Source of the DNA: Microbotryomycetes sp. JL201
Lineage: Eukaryota; Basidiomycota; Microbotryomycetes
Length of the DNA stretch: 64,000 bases
Assembly: GCA_033819885.1 (NCBI GenBank)
Contig: JAQYUZ010000001.1
Location: forward strand, 434,001 to 498,000
Direction of reading: 5' to 3'
Below the pieces are notes generated by a model, which saw only the letters and a list, made by a program, of their open reading frames with translations, did no database searches and was not told the origin of the DNA. This document shows, piece after piece, positions 49,023 through 60,985 of this stretch; the stretch's first letter is position 1; the number at the start of each line of letters is the position of its first letter. The position numbers and the translations under genes are program-made.

Positions 49023-50665
49023 TCACTTCTTGTCCGAAATGTCCATGTGTGCAATCTTCTCTTGTATCTCTTCGCCCTCCTCGGGATCTGCGTACGACAT
49101 CAATGTCAGAGCTCTCAGAAGCCATAAACAGGCAAACTTTGCTCACCGTCCTCGATAGCACCCGCGTGTGAATCCTTCTCAATCGAAGCTTCTGCCAAGC
49201 TGACTCGTGCTTGCCTGTTCAATGACGACAATTTGCGTTGAACGCGCCTCGAAGACCTCAGTGGTCTGCGCGTGACCATGACAGGTACGGAAGACTTTTG
49301 TATCAGGTAATTGGAAACGGATCCGAGGAGCATGCCTTTGATTTTCGTCAGACCTCGACTGCCAACGATGACGAGAGTCGGTTCATGGTAATCGATCATA
49401 TCGATAAGCATGTGCTGCAAAACAATACGAGGCCCTGTCGTCAGCACTGATTTGTGGGTCTGGACCGTAAAAGCTCCTCACCCTGGGCACCTTGGCATGG
49501 ACGGCCTGGCAAATGATCGTCACATTTAGTCTCGTCTTTTCCAGTAAAGCAGTAGCTGTTCCGTGGTTCGTAAGCAGACGGTCCTTTTCGTGCCAAGTGT
49601 CGCATCGTGAAACCGCACCTTGTCTAGTCAGCTGAAGAACACCTGCCTGCCGCTCGCGCTGATTGACTATTCTGGCCTTTTTGTCGGCCTGAGACGGATT
49701 CGGGTCGTCAGAATCGACTACAGCATCAAAAGGATGTCAGTGAAAGTGTGCGGGATGTTGGCAGATCACAGCTTACACTTTGTGTCTGTTTCCATAATGT
49801 TGACGAGGAAACACTCGTCGCCGTCTCGCAGAACAGTGCCGATCGCCCACTGTAGCGCACTCTAGCGTCAGCGGGAAAGGCTCATCAGCGAGGCAACGCA
49901 CGACTGACCTCGATCGCGTACAGCGATTCTTCTGAGAGATCACTCGCCACCAAGTATTTTCGCCGCCGCCTTCCCTCGCTCGCTTTGATTGGGTCGCCCT
50001 GAGTCAGCACGACCGTGCATCTATTCTTCTCAAATATCGGTCGCCCTGTCTGCAGCTGTTGCATTTCTGGCACTTTTGTCTTTGTGCTCCGTCGACGCAC
50101 GGGCCCTGCTGGTACCGGTCGGCTGATCGGAGGCAGCATGTTGGGGCCCTCGCCGGGATAAATCATCTCGAGACCTTCTTTCTGTAAAAAGTCGAAAGGT
50201 GTGTCTTTCGACGCGTTGGCCTGGAGAGGATATTGGAGAGCACGTCAGTGATATCATCTAAAGCTTGGCGCTCGCTCGCATCGCTCAGGCCTTCAGAGCG
50301 TGGCACGAGCGTAAGGGCGGCTGCATCGGCTGCTTGCGCACTTCTGTATTCTTCTCTAGCTCTGGATCAAGCTCCCACTCTTCGTCATCCTCGTCATCCT
50401 CGTCGTCCGAGGTGTCGAATGCGCTCGGAACCGTTACGCTCGCCGTGTCGCTCTCGCCGTCACTGTCCATGTCCGAGTCTTTTCTGATTCCTTCTGCCGA
50501 CTCGTCTCTGCGCCTACCTGACGCGCTCGATCCGCGATGAAAGGGCGAAAGGGATCGTCCGCGTTGCTTTGAGCGCGACGACCGCTCATCTTCGTCAGAA
50601 TGGTGATCCTTGAGCTTGCTCGGTAGGTCCCCGCCCGACGTGATGCGCTTCAAGAACGACGCCAT
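49023..50665 (-). CDS. Universal stress protein (UspA fold) with acidic N-terminal extension
   Basis: An ATP-binding universal stress protein of the fungal type. It starts at ATG 50665 (MASFLKRITSGGDLPSKLKD). The N-terminal extension is Ser/Arg/Asp-rich with an acidic run (DDEDDEDDEEWELDPELEK). The Usp domain begins RRRRKYLVASDLSEESLYAI then EWAIGTVLRDGDECFLVNIM. It ends with the nucleotide loop VIVGSRGLTKIKGMLLGSV followed by NYLIQKSSVPVMV, which keeps the G-x2-G-x9-G-(S/T) spacing of ATP-binding members. An Arg/Ser-rich tail and a last exon (DPEEGEEIQEKIAHMDISDK) close the protein, with the stop at 49023-49025. There are about six introns. Such proteins act in stress survival in the cytosol; the specific role in fungi is mostly unknown. 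Confidence 0.86.
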
Positions 50666-51055
50666 ACTCGCGGGTCGGATGAGTCGAAGCAGTTCCTGCC
50701 GCCGAAGCGCGTGTGTGTGGGGGGACTGCGCAGTCCTTTGATGGTATTCAGAGCAAGCCGCTGAAAAAGCTATGGGATTACAAAGCTGTGACTTGACTGT
50801 GTGCAACGGCTTGTCTGCAGCTTTGTAGCTTCGCCAAGCGTTCAAGCAATTCGACCGGCGCAGTTTCGCCGCGGACAGTGTCAGACCGGGCATGCCTCTC
50901 GCCATTCGTCCGAAAGACCGCCTGAGAGGAACGTTTCCCTAAAGTTTGTCGTCCTGTGCGTCTGCAGAACGCCTGCCGTGCAGTCTCGAGCTCAGAACGG
51001 ACCGCCGAGTGCGCGTCATAGCAAACGGCCGCGCCTCTGATCGGTCTCGCAGAGA
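50666..51055. promoter_or_regulatory. Divergent promoter region, USP / PLD
   Basis: About 390 bases between two divergent ATGs (50665 minus, 51056 plus). No coding region is supported. No TATA box or known palindrome was picked out. Confidence 0.45.
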
Positions 51056-51554
51056 ATGCTCGACCTTGCAGACGTCGCGCTCCAGGCGCACAAGAAGAAA
51101 AAGGAAGGCACGCTCGACGTCAATTCGTCCTCGCTCAAGCCGCCTTCCGGTGCCGGTGGTGGTCGGACGCCGTCGCCAAGCAGGACGGACCAAGCGCGCT
51201 CGCCTGACGCCAAGCGACCGTCTCTGGCCCTCAGACCGCCATCTCATCAAAATGGAGACGGTAATGTCCGGGCGCATCCAACATCCTCGTCATCGTCGGG
51301 CCAGTTCACGCCGCGTCCGCGCCACCGCTCGCAGGCTTCGTTCGACTGGTTCGGCGATGCACCGCAGCACTCGCCGCAGCCCGGTTCATCCGGAGCAGGT
51401 ACCTCACGACAAGACGGACACAATAGACAAAACTTTCCGAAGCTCCAGAATGGCTGGATCAAGCAGTCTGGGCTCAGCAACCAGCCAGACTTGACAGAGT
51501 CGCCGTCAGAGGAGCAACCAGAACCAGACTGGTCAAACGCCCAGGACAAGCCAA

Positions 51555-51603
<49 letters not shown>

Positions 51604-54600
51604 TAATGCGAGCGCATCAAGCAGCAGCGGGCTCAGGGGCGCATTTACGCTCGACGACAAGCAACGCGGCATGCGCGCGGTCAGGGGCGAGTCGACGGAC
51701 TCTGACGATTACAGCTCGACTCGACCGTCAAACAAGGCTCGAAGGCACTCGATGTCAGTCGACGCCAGCAAGAGTCCGCCGCGTCAACAAAAGAGGTCAA
51801 CGTCTCTCGGTCGCGAGGGGCAGAAGTCGTCGCTTCGACAAATGTCGGGCGACGTCGTCGACGAGCGCGAGGAGGACAGGGATCAGTTCGACATTGACGC
51901 AGACACTTCTCCTCGCCGCAACCAATCGGGCGGTGGCCCCCGCAAAGCAAGCTTGTGGGGCGGAGCCGCAAATTTCTTTGCCGGTATGACGGGCGCAGGA
52001 TCGGGCGCAAACACGCCAGACGGTCGCAGCGTTCACGAGGGAGAAGAGTCGGACGACCAACAAAAAAGGCACGCAGCTACTCAGCAGCGCAAAGGCTCTG
52101 CATGGGGCGTGGTGAGAAATAAGCTGGCTTTCGGCGAAAAGTCGACCAAGCCAAAACCGAAAGCGGGCGAAGCCCTCGCTGGCACAGAGCTCATGGCTGT
52201 GAGTGTCGATCAAATCTGATCATGCTCGCTTCGACCTGACATTTGTCGAGCAGGAACTCACGCTAGGTATCTTGCCGATGGTCATTGTCAAGATGAGCAT
52301 GATGGACAGAGATGAACGCGGTGATCGACGCATACCCATTTTGATGAATTACCTTAGTGCGTCCTTGACTCTCCGGACGAATGAGCATCAGCTGACGGAC
52401 CCTTGCTTGCAGAGCTTCGCGTGACCGACTCTATCTACCCATTCCACGACAGGCACGCCGTATTCCGCATCGAGCTGGAATATGGCGACAATGCAGTTCG
52501 ATGGGTTATCTATCGCGAACTCAAAGACTTCGTCAATCTGCATGCACATTATCGGGTCGCAAACTTGCGCAGTGGCGTCGACAAATTTCCAGCTTTTCCA
52601 AAAACCAGCTTGCCGTACCTCAACTGGTTGCAGAATCAGCGCGGTCATGTCGGCAAAGCCGAGTTTGCCAAGATGCAAAGAGAAGCACTTGAAGACTATC
52701 TGCTCAAGCTCGTCAGGGCTACGGTGAGTCAAGGATCATCCCTTACCGCGATGAGCAGCTCTCATACGTTCTTGTGCACATTTTGCAGATGTTCCGCCCG
52801 GAAGCAAATCGGCTATGCAAGTTTCTCGAGATCTCCGCCATGTCGCTATCTCTGGCCACCCTTGGCGGACATCAAGGCAAACAGGGATACTTGGCAAGCT
52901 CTTGCGGACGCATTATGCAGTACTGGACAGCTGACCTGAAGTACTCACAGAGCATCTTGTCTGCTGGAGCCTCACGCCGCAAGCCGCCTGGGTTCAATCC
53001 TGCGCTGTGGAAGTATCGACACGAACCAAAGTGGTTCATCGTCCGGGACAGCTACATCGTCGCCGTCGACGATCCCGCTTCTGTACGCTGACGAGCGCGC
53101 CGAGCTCGGGCAGGGCTGACGTGTTTCCATGTTCCAGCTCGAGGTTTACGATGTCATCTTGGTCGATTGGACGTTCGAACTCGAGCGTCCCAAGCGATTG
53201 CTCCGTCAAGGATTGAACCTGGTCACCGGGAGCAACAATGACCCTTCGGCTGCTCAGATTGAGATTCGCAACGGTGACGAATTCGATCAGACAGCGTCTC
53301 AACCGGGAGGGCTCAAAGGCGCTGGAGATCCTGCCGACCCTTCAACGACAAAAGCCGAACATTCTCACCTCAAGGACTCTTCAAATCACACCTTCTACAT
53401 CAAGACATCTGAGCGCAAACTGCGTCTTGTGGCAAAGACTGAGAGGCAACAAGATCAGTTTATTGCCAGTATCGAGAAGATGCTCACGCAGACGATCTGG
53501 GCCGGCGAGAACCGTTTCCAATCGTTTGCGCCGATTCGCTTGAACGCCAGCGCCCAGTGGCTGATTGACGGCGTGAGTCTGTTCTCGTGCGGAGTGTATC
53601 GCAGCGCTGACGCCTCTGAGTCAGCGCGATTACTACTGGAGTCTGTCTCGTGCTGTTTTGCTCGCGAAGCATCGTATCTTGTAAGCCTTCAAACAAAGAA
53701 GTCTTTCTTCCTTCAGCAACGCTAAGAGACTTTGCTTGCAGCATTCACGACTGGTGGCTCTCGCCTGAGCTGTATCTACGCAGGCCGCCAGCTGAAAATG
53801 GTGAGCGCAACAACACCGGCTCGGAGGGCATAGCTGACAATCGCTGTTCCAGAACACTGGCGTCTAGACCGTCTCTTGCAGCGCAAAGCAGAGGAGGGCG
53901 TTCAGATCTTTGTCATTGTGTACAAAGAGGTCTCCAACGATTTCACGTGCGTCCAGAGCCATTAAACATCAACACGCCAATCTAACTCATGCGATACAGC
54001 CCTGTGGACTCGAACTACACAAAGACCCGCCTTCGCGGCTTGCATCCGAACGTGCATGTTCAGCGGTCGCCCGACCACAAGTCGACTGGAACCTTGTTTT
54101 GGTCTCATGTGAGTCTACCACTGCTATGAAACGATGCCGGGCTTATCAATCTTTCAAAAGCACGAGAAAATGTGCGTCATCGACGAGACAATCGGGTTCA
54201 TGGGCGGGTTCGATTTGTGCTTTGGGCGGTGAGTTGCGTAGGGTCATGAGGCGTCAACGCTTGCTCATACATGTCGATGATAGGTGGGACACCCCGGGAC
54301 ACGTGCTCGTGGATGACGGTCCCGCGGTCGTTTTCGATGCAGCGGGCGATGGTGTCGACGGTGAAACGAAGGCAAATTCTCAAATCTGGCCGGGTAAAGA
54401 CTATCTCAATCAACGTGTGCTGGACTTCCATACGCTAAACAAGCCGGAGGAGGACATGTACGATCGTTCAAAAGTACCGCGGCAGCCTTGGTAAGTTTGA
54501 GTCTGTGCCGCGTCTTCATGTTTCCGCGCTGATGCTGCTGCTTTCAGGCACGACATTGGCTTGCAGATTATCGGCCAGCCAGCAAGGGATCTCAGTCGGC

Positions 54601-57378
54601 ATTTCATTCAACGCTGGAACTATCTGCTCAGAACGAAAAACCACACGGTCAAGATGCCGTTCTTGATCCCGTCGCCTGACTTTACGCCGAAAGAGTTGCA
54701 AGACCAGCGCATTACGGGCACGTGCGAAATGCAAATTTGTCGCTCCGTCGGCCCTTGGTCGATGGGAATTTCACATGTTGAGCATTCGATTCAGAACGCG
54801 TACTGCAAGGCGATCCAGCTCAGCGACCACTTCGTTTACATCGGTCAGTCTTCCTCTGCGTCTGACTCGCTTTTGGGCTGACGAGGCGTTCCTCAGAAAA
54901 CCAATTTTTCATCACATCAACCGAGGTTGAGGGTACTTTGATCGAAAACAGAATTGGGGACGCTCTAGTCTCACGCATCATCCGGGCCCATACGGAGGGC
55001 ACTAAATGGCGTGGGATCATAGTCATCCCTCTGATTCCCGGATGTGAGCGGTGTCTGTACGGGGCTGGTCAATCTTCCGCCTGACCAAAATTGACGCAGA
55101 TCCTTACCCGCTCGATCACGCCGACGCCGGCTCGGTGCGCATGATCATGGAATGCCAGTTTGCGTCGATCTGCCGAGGACAGCATTCAATCTTTGCTCGA
55201 TTACGTCGTGAAGGCATCGACCCTGATGAATACATTTCATTCTTCAGCTTGCGCGGCTGGGGCAAGCTGAGCACTGGCGCATTGACCACTGAAGGCGTAA
55301 GTTTGTGCTTCACCCCCCAAAAATTTTCGCCTATTGACTGGTGTGTTCGTTCAGATCTACATTCACGCCAAAGCCATGATTGTCGACGACCGCACAGTCA
55401 TTATTGGCTCCGCCAACCTCAATGAGCGTTCTCAGCGTGGCGACCGCGACTCTGAACTCGCTTGCGTCATTCGAGACACGGACATGATTGACAGCACGAT
55501 GGGGGGCGAACCTTACAAGGTCAGCAGATTCGCTCACACGATGCGAATCAGGCTCATGCGTGAGCATCTGGGCGTCGATGTGGACGAGCTCGAGATGCAG
55601 GAAGGTGCGGACGATGCAGTGAAAGACGAAAAAAAGCCTGTCAAATCAGAAGACATGAAGACCGACAAAGACGCGTGGGACCCTGATCACGAACAAAAGC
55701 CTCACGGCGAGGGCGAGCACAAGGTGGCGAAGGATGGCATCGTTAGTCAAACGGCCAAGTCTATCGGCGCGATGCTCGATGGAGCCGCTCACAGCGCCGA
55801 AGACTCGGTCAAGGAAGAGACGAGGAAAGGCAAAGCCGAAGCGGTCGACATGAAGGAGCGCGCCAAGACGCACGTCGACGGAATTCCTGGCAACGAGCCG
55901 AAGGAGGACGAAGATCCTCTGCTCGCTGCATCGGCGGAATCCGGTGGTGAGAAAATCATGTCGGGTGCCGACGGCGCGGACGGCTTTGCCTCGACCGTTG
56001 TGCCGACTCTGGAAGAAAAAGTGTTGGCAGAGAATCGACCTCACGACCGTGACGAAGGCTCTAGCAAGCCCGAGGAGGGTATCCGAGGTGTCGACGGCTC
56101 CGATCGCGTTGCAAAGGCGAACGAACAGCAGCGCCAAGATGGCAAATCGACGAAAGACCCGTACGCAGACAAAATCGAAGGCGCTGAGACGACGATGCAC
56201 AATCCGGCGACAGATGACGCACGTAAACTCGGGACTCATGACGCCACCAATCCGTCCGAGATGTCCGGCCACTCGTCCCCCACTCTCAAGGCGTCCCCGG
56301 ACGATGACCAGACGTCCAAGTCTCCTGGCTCTCCGAGCGCTCACAATACTGAGACGTCGGTGCACGGCAACAAAGCAACTCAGACACTGCGCAAGAACCT
56401 TCGTGAAAAGAACGTCTATACAATCCCGATCCCGCGTCCCAAGGTCGAGCCTCACAAGTTTACGGACCCTCTTGTCGACTCTTTCTACAAGGACGTGTGG
56501 ATGTCGGCCGCCGTGCGCAATACGCATTGCTTCAGAAAGGTCTTCCGATGCATTCCCGACGACCTCGTGCAGACGTGGCGCCAATACCGCGAATTCCAGG
56601 TAAGCCTACTTTTTTTCCGAGTCTGTTTCATGATATCCGAACCGATCTCAATGATGCTACAGGCATGGGCAGAGAAGCATAACAAGGTGAGTCGTCGAAT
56701 CCGGCGTTGAGATGTCAATGCGCTGACTACCGGGTTTCCAGGCCCCTCGCGACGTCGCACCGCCCGGAGAGGACGAGCCTTATTACGAGCCTACACGTGG
56801 TCACGGCGTACACGGAGCTGGAGGAGGCGGCTCGGCGGGCGGAGTGATGGGTCAAGGTGGCGATGAAGCGAACCAAGGCGAGACGCTCTACCAAATGAGC
56901 TCGAAAGCCAGTCGAGCTAGAGCTGCGTCTTCGGCTGAGAGCGGTGGTCATCCTTCAAAGGGGACGGGCATCACTGACCGGACAGACGTGCTTGGCGGAG
57001 ACAAGCTCGCGCCACCGCCTACTGAAAGTCGTAACCGCGAAAGAGCGGGTACGCTCGGTGGAGGTGAAGGACACGACCATGAGCATGGCTTCCCACATTC
57101 GGAGCGAGAGCAGATGGAAAAGTGCTTGCAAGAGATTCAAGGCACTCTTGGTGAGCCATACTCAGGGAAGAAAGCGTCTAGGCTTTGCTGGTGCTGACTT
57201 TGATCTTTGCTGCAGTCACTTTTCCAACGAGGTGAGTGGCCAAAGGGTTGAGTGTCGGTGCGTTTCGTAAAAGCTGACGCGCCGCATCACACATCGCAGG
57301 TTCCTCGAAGCCGAGTCTGCCGGCGGCAACTTTTTGTGCGCTATCTTTGACTCGGGTCGACGACTATCATACACATGA
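51056..57378 (+). CDS. Phospholipase D (SPO14/PLD1 type, PX-PH-HKD)
   Basis: Hydrolyses phosphatidylcholine to phosphatidic acid at membranes. A long disordered N-terminus (51.06-52.2 kb) contains a run of 14 Gln encoded by pure CAG (51560-51601). After an intron comes a PX domain ([40 protein letters not shown]), then a PH-like segment ([40 protein letters not shown]). The first HKD motif is [19 protein letters not shown], and the second is [20 protein letters not shown]. Other conserved parts are [19 protein letters not shown] and FVYIENQFFIT. After the second HKD there is an unusually long Lys/Glu/Asp-rich insert (about 55.57-56.4 kb) before the conserved end. Two short last introns give [20 protein letters not shown] and the stop at 57376-57378. 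Family members act in sporulation, secretion and growth. More than ten introns are present; the start is the first ATG of the frame. Confidence 0.95.
51560..51601 (+). repeat. (CAG)14 trinucleotide tract encoding polyglutamine
   Basis: Fourteen uninterrupted CAG codons within the disordered N-terminus of phospholipase D. Pure repeats of this kind vary in length between strains by slippage. Confidence 0.95.
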
Positions 57379-57878
57379 GCTGACTCTCTACTATTGACTG
57401 AAATTGCCTATTCGTATGAGCAGGTTCAGTAAGGACCGCTTGGCGCCGTTGTCTGTGAGTGGTTCTGTTCGGCTGCTTCCGCGCTTGTGGGACCCTGGCG
57501 GTCTGACCGAGATCTTTCTGGCTCTAGATTTACAATTAGGCAAGCGAGTCCCTCAATATGTTTTCGGGTTTTGAATTGTATGTTCGGCAACACTGGGTAC
57601 GCAAATCCGGCTTGCAAATCGGCAACAGCGATCGTGCGCCCGGGATATGTCGGGGATTCTCCGCGCCTTTACGAAGAGGCGAGAGGTACAGCCCTTGTGC
57701 GGGGAATTGTGTGAGGTATTATTTTTCATGTTGTATATGTTCGGCTGTAATGGCCATGTACCCTTGTGTCGGACTTTGTTGATAAATGTCGGCACGACGT
57801 CAGCCCGCTTCGAGGTTGCCGGCGCGAGCGTTCGGGTTTCGACAGCTTGACTCTTTATTCTTTTCCCCCCCATCCAAG
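57379..57878. promoter_or_regulatory. Promoter region of isocitrate lyase
   Basis: About 500 bases between the PLD stop and the isocitrate lyase ATG. A pyrimidine-rich stretch (TTCTTTTCCCCCCCATCC) lies just before the ATG, as in highly expressed fungal genes. No coding region is supported. Confidence 0.5.
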
Positions 57879-60235
57879 ATGGTCGATTCGTTTGAAGCAC
57901 AAGAAGACCAGTTGTTTGCCCAAGAGGTTGCCAAGGTGCAGGAATGGTGGAAGGTCAGTCGCGTGACTTGTGCAGGCGCTCGTTGCCGCCCCGGCCCCGT
58001 CGTTGTCCGGGGTCGGCCCCCTCGCTTGCATATCCGAGCTGACAGGCTGTTGGCGTTTCGGCAGAGTGACCGTCACAAGAACTTGATCCGCCCGTACACG
58101 GCTGAACAAGTCGTGTCCAAGCGCGGCACGATCGAACTGTCATACCCGTCGAACCGCCAAGCAAAGAAATTGTATGCGCTCCTGAAAGACAAGGCGAGCA
58201 AGAAGCTGCCGTCACACACGTATGGAGCGTGAGTCTATTTGAAAAGCTTCTGCTTCTTTCGCGCCTGGTTGTGCCCAAGTGTCATCGTTCCGAGACGGGC
58301 CCGCCGCTCGGCGACTTGACGCGTGAAATCGCGCGCGCTCTCTGCCCCGCGTCTGCGATGGCCCCCGGCCTCCAGCATGCCGGCAAGGCAAGTGTCCGCA
58401 AAATATCACAGACCCAAAGCACTGTAGTACATCTACCACATCGGTGCCCTCGCCTACACTTCACTCTCGCAACCTACGCCAAGCGCTCGATGACGTCGAA
58501 GCTGACTTTTCTCCTCCTGTCTGCCTCTTTGCCCCGATTCCTTCACTGATCTCGAAAAATTGGGATGGGTACAGTCTCGACCCCGTTCAGGTCACTCAAA
58601 TGGCAAAGTACCTCGAAACTGTCTACGTCTCGGGCTGGCAGTGCTCCTCAACTGCTTCGTCTTCGCAAGAGCCCGGTCCCGATCTTGCAGGTCAGTTCTT
58701 TTGAATGAGGTTCAAGGCCAAAGAGTGACGCAGTCGAGCTTACAAATACACGGCGGCGACAGACTATCCGTCCAACACCGTCCCGAATAAGGTCGAGCAT
58801 TTGTTCATGGCTCAGCTCTTCCATGATCGAAAGCAGCGCGAATATCGCTCAGGATTGACCGCCAGCGAACGCGCAAAAACGCCATTCATCGACTATTTGC
58901 GACCGATTGTCGCTGATGGCGACACGGGTCACGGTGGCTTGACGGCTGTCATGAAACTCACCAAGATGATGGTCGAAAAGGTGGAGTCTGATGATTGGCC
59001 ACTTGACGCCACCTCGATCGGCACTGACAAAGTTCCTTGTGTCATCAGGGCGCTGCCGGCATACACATCGAGGACCAGATGCCTGGTACGAAAAAGTGTG
59101 GTCACATGGCCGGAAAGGTGCTCGTGCCAATCTCGGAGCACATCAACCGCTTGATCGCCATTCGCCTCCAGTGCGACATCATGGGCGTCGACAATTTGGC
59201 CGTCGCGCGCACTGACGCCGAAGCCGCGACACTCATCTCGTCAAACGTTGACGAGCGCGACCACGCTTTCATTCTTGGCTCGACCAACGAGTCTATTGGC
59301 CATCTCGTCACCGTCATGTCACAGTCTGAGCGCAAGGGCGTCACTGGCGAGGCTCTGCAAAAAATCGAAGACGACTGGACAAAGAACGCCAACTTGATGT
59401 TGTACTCTGACGCCGTCATCGCTGCTGCAAAGCAAAAAGGGGCTTCGCAAGAAAAGATTGCCGACTTCATGAGGCAGTCGGCCCACGTGTCGCACTCTGT
59501 CGCCAAGCAGCTCGCCAAGTCGATTCTCGGCGTGTCGATTTTCTGGGACTGGGACGCGCCACGAACGCGCGAGGGCTTCTACCGCTACCAAGGAGGCACG
59601 CAATGCGCTATCAACCGCGCTGTCGCGTTCGCACCTTACTGCGACCTGCTGTGGATGGAGACAAAATCGCCAGTCTACGACCAAGCAAAGGAGTTTGCCG
59701 CTGGCGTTCACGCCGTCCACCCTGGCAAGTGGCTCGCCTACAACTTGTCACCGTCTTTCAATTGGTCCGCTGCGGGCTTGTCGGAAGACAAGATGAAGTC
59801 GTACATTTGGGATCTCGGCAAGCTCGGCTTTGTGTGGCAATTCATCACCGTGAGTTGGATCCCTGTCCCGCGCGCTTCCTCAAAAGCGATTCTCTGACTT
59901 TATATTGGACGTCTGCAGCTCGCCGGCTTGCATTCGAACGCCTACATCTCGGACAGCTTCGCCAAGGCGTTTGCTACTGATGGCATGATGGCGTACAACA
60001 ACGACATTCAACAGAAAGAACGCGCTATTGGCTGTGACGTGTTGACGCATCAGAAGTGGTCGGGCGCTGATTACGCCGATAACTTGCTCAAGACTGTCAC
60101 GGGTGGCATTAGCTCGACGGCCGCAATGGGTGCCGGTGTCACGTGAGTCTCGGTGTTCCTCGCGGGCGGGGCGACCAGAGTTGGACTGACGAACGGCCAT
60201 GATCTGCCCACAGTGAATCTCAATTCAAGCATTGA
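57879..60235 (+). CDS. ICL1: Isocitrate lyase
   Basis: The key glyoxylate-cycle enzyme, cleaving isocitrate to succinate and glyoxylate so that fungi can grow on acetate or fatty acids. It starts [20 protein letters not shown] (ATG 57879). Then come [90 protein letters not shown] with the catalytic Cys in KKCGH, and late motifs [29 protein letters not shown] and [14 protein letters not shown]. The last intron splits a Thr codon and gives the end TESQFKH, with the stop at 60233-60235. The end lacks a clear SKL-type peroxisomal signal. The third intron (58229-58574) is 346 nt, several times longer than the other introns of this gene. Confidence 0.97.
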
Positions 60236-60985
60236 TCAGTCAAGACACCCGGGTCCGCTCCTTCCCTTTCTGCGTTGCTATTCACAACCTAGCCTTTGCG
60301 TTTGGCACGGCTCTTGTAATCACAAAAGTTGCAGTTCATTGACAGACAAGAGTGTGGCGAGTGAGGTGAATGTTTCCACTGAAATACTACCTGCTTGTAA
60401 CATCACCTTCGGAAATGTTTTGAGCCTTTTGTATGAATGAAAGTGAAACGCAGGTCCTTCGCAGTGGATGAAGCTTCCTCGTCCGTTTCATTTTGGTTGA
60501 AAAGGCGGCGGAAAGCTTCTGTGATTTGATGTTTTCCCCCTTCGTCTCTTTTCTCTTCTTCTCTTGCGAGTGAAGTCAGGACGAGCAAATGGCGACTTTT
60601 TGTCTTTTTTTTTTTTTTTTTTTTGAGAGTCTTCAGGCACTCGCCGAGTTTGTGTCTGCAGCGAGCTGTAAGAACCTCGGTCTGAAGATCGTTCAAAAAT
60701 GAACGAGCGAGGTGCGCCAATATGCGGAGGGAATGGGTGAGGGGATAAGAGAGAGGGGGGTAAAAATGGTACGAGAGTAACGCGCGAACGCGGTTGACGG
60801 GCTTGGGCTGCAGCAAGGGAAGAAACTGCAGCCCAGGCGAGGTGAAATACTGCATTAGATATTACAGACAGTGAGAGACATGAACAACAAGATGCAGCCA
60901 CTCTAGTTCATCAAAGCTGGCGGCGACAGCGGAGTCGAGTCGCCGTGCACATTTCTTGATGGACAGAATTACGTGTCAAACCTCT
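60236..60985. other. Intergenic region with T20 tract
   Basis: About 750 bases between converging genes. It contains an uninterrupted run of 20 T at 60605-60624. Minus-strand open frames here (for example 60488-60901) read through this tract as polylysine and are not credible. No mobile-element features such as target-site duplications were seen. Confidence 0.55.

Noticed and set aside
51247-51672. Minus-strand frame rich in cysteine
   Set aside because: Antisense shadow of the CAG repeat and of the PLD N-terminus.
55646-56584. 312-codon minus-strand open frame
   Set aside because: Antisense of the low-complexity PLD insert. It is Arg/Val-rich with no motif; the sense frame carries the conserved protein.
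60488-60901. Minus-strand open frame with polylysine
   Set aside because: The polylysine comes from the T20 tract; the rest has no constrained segment.
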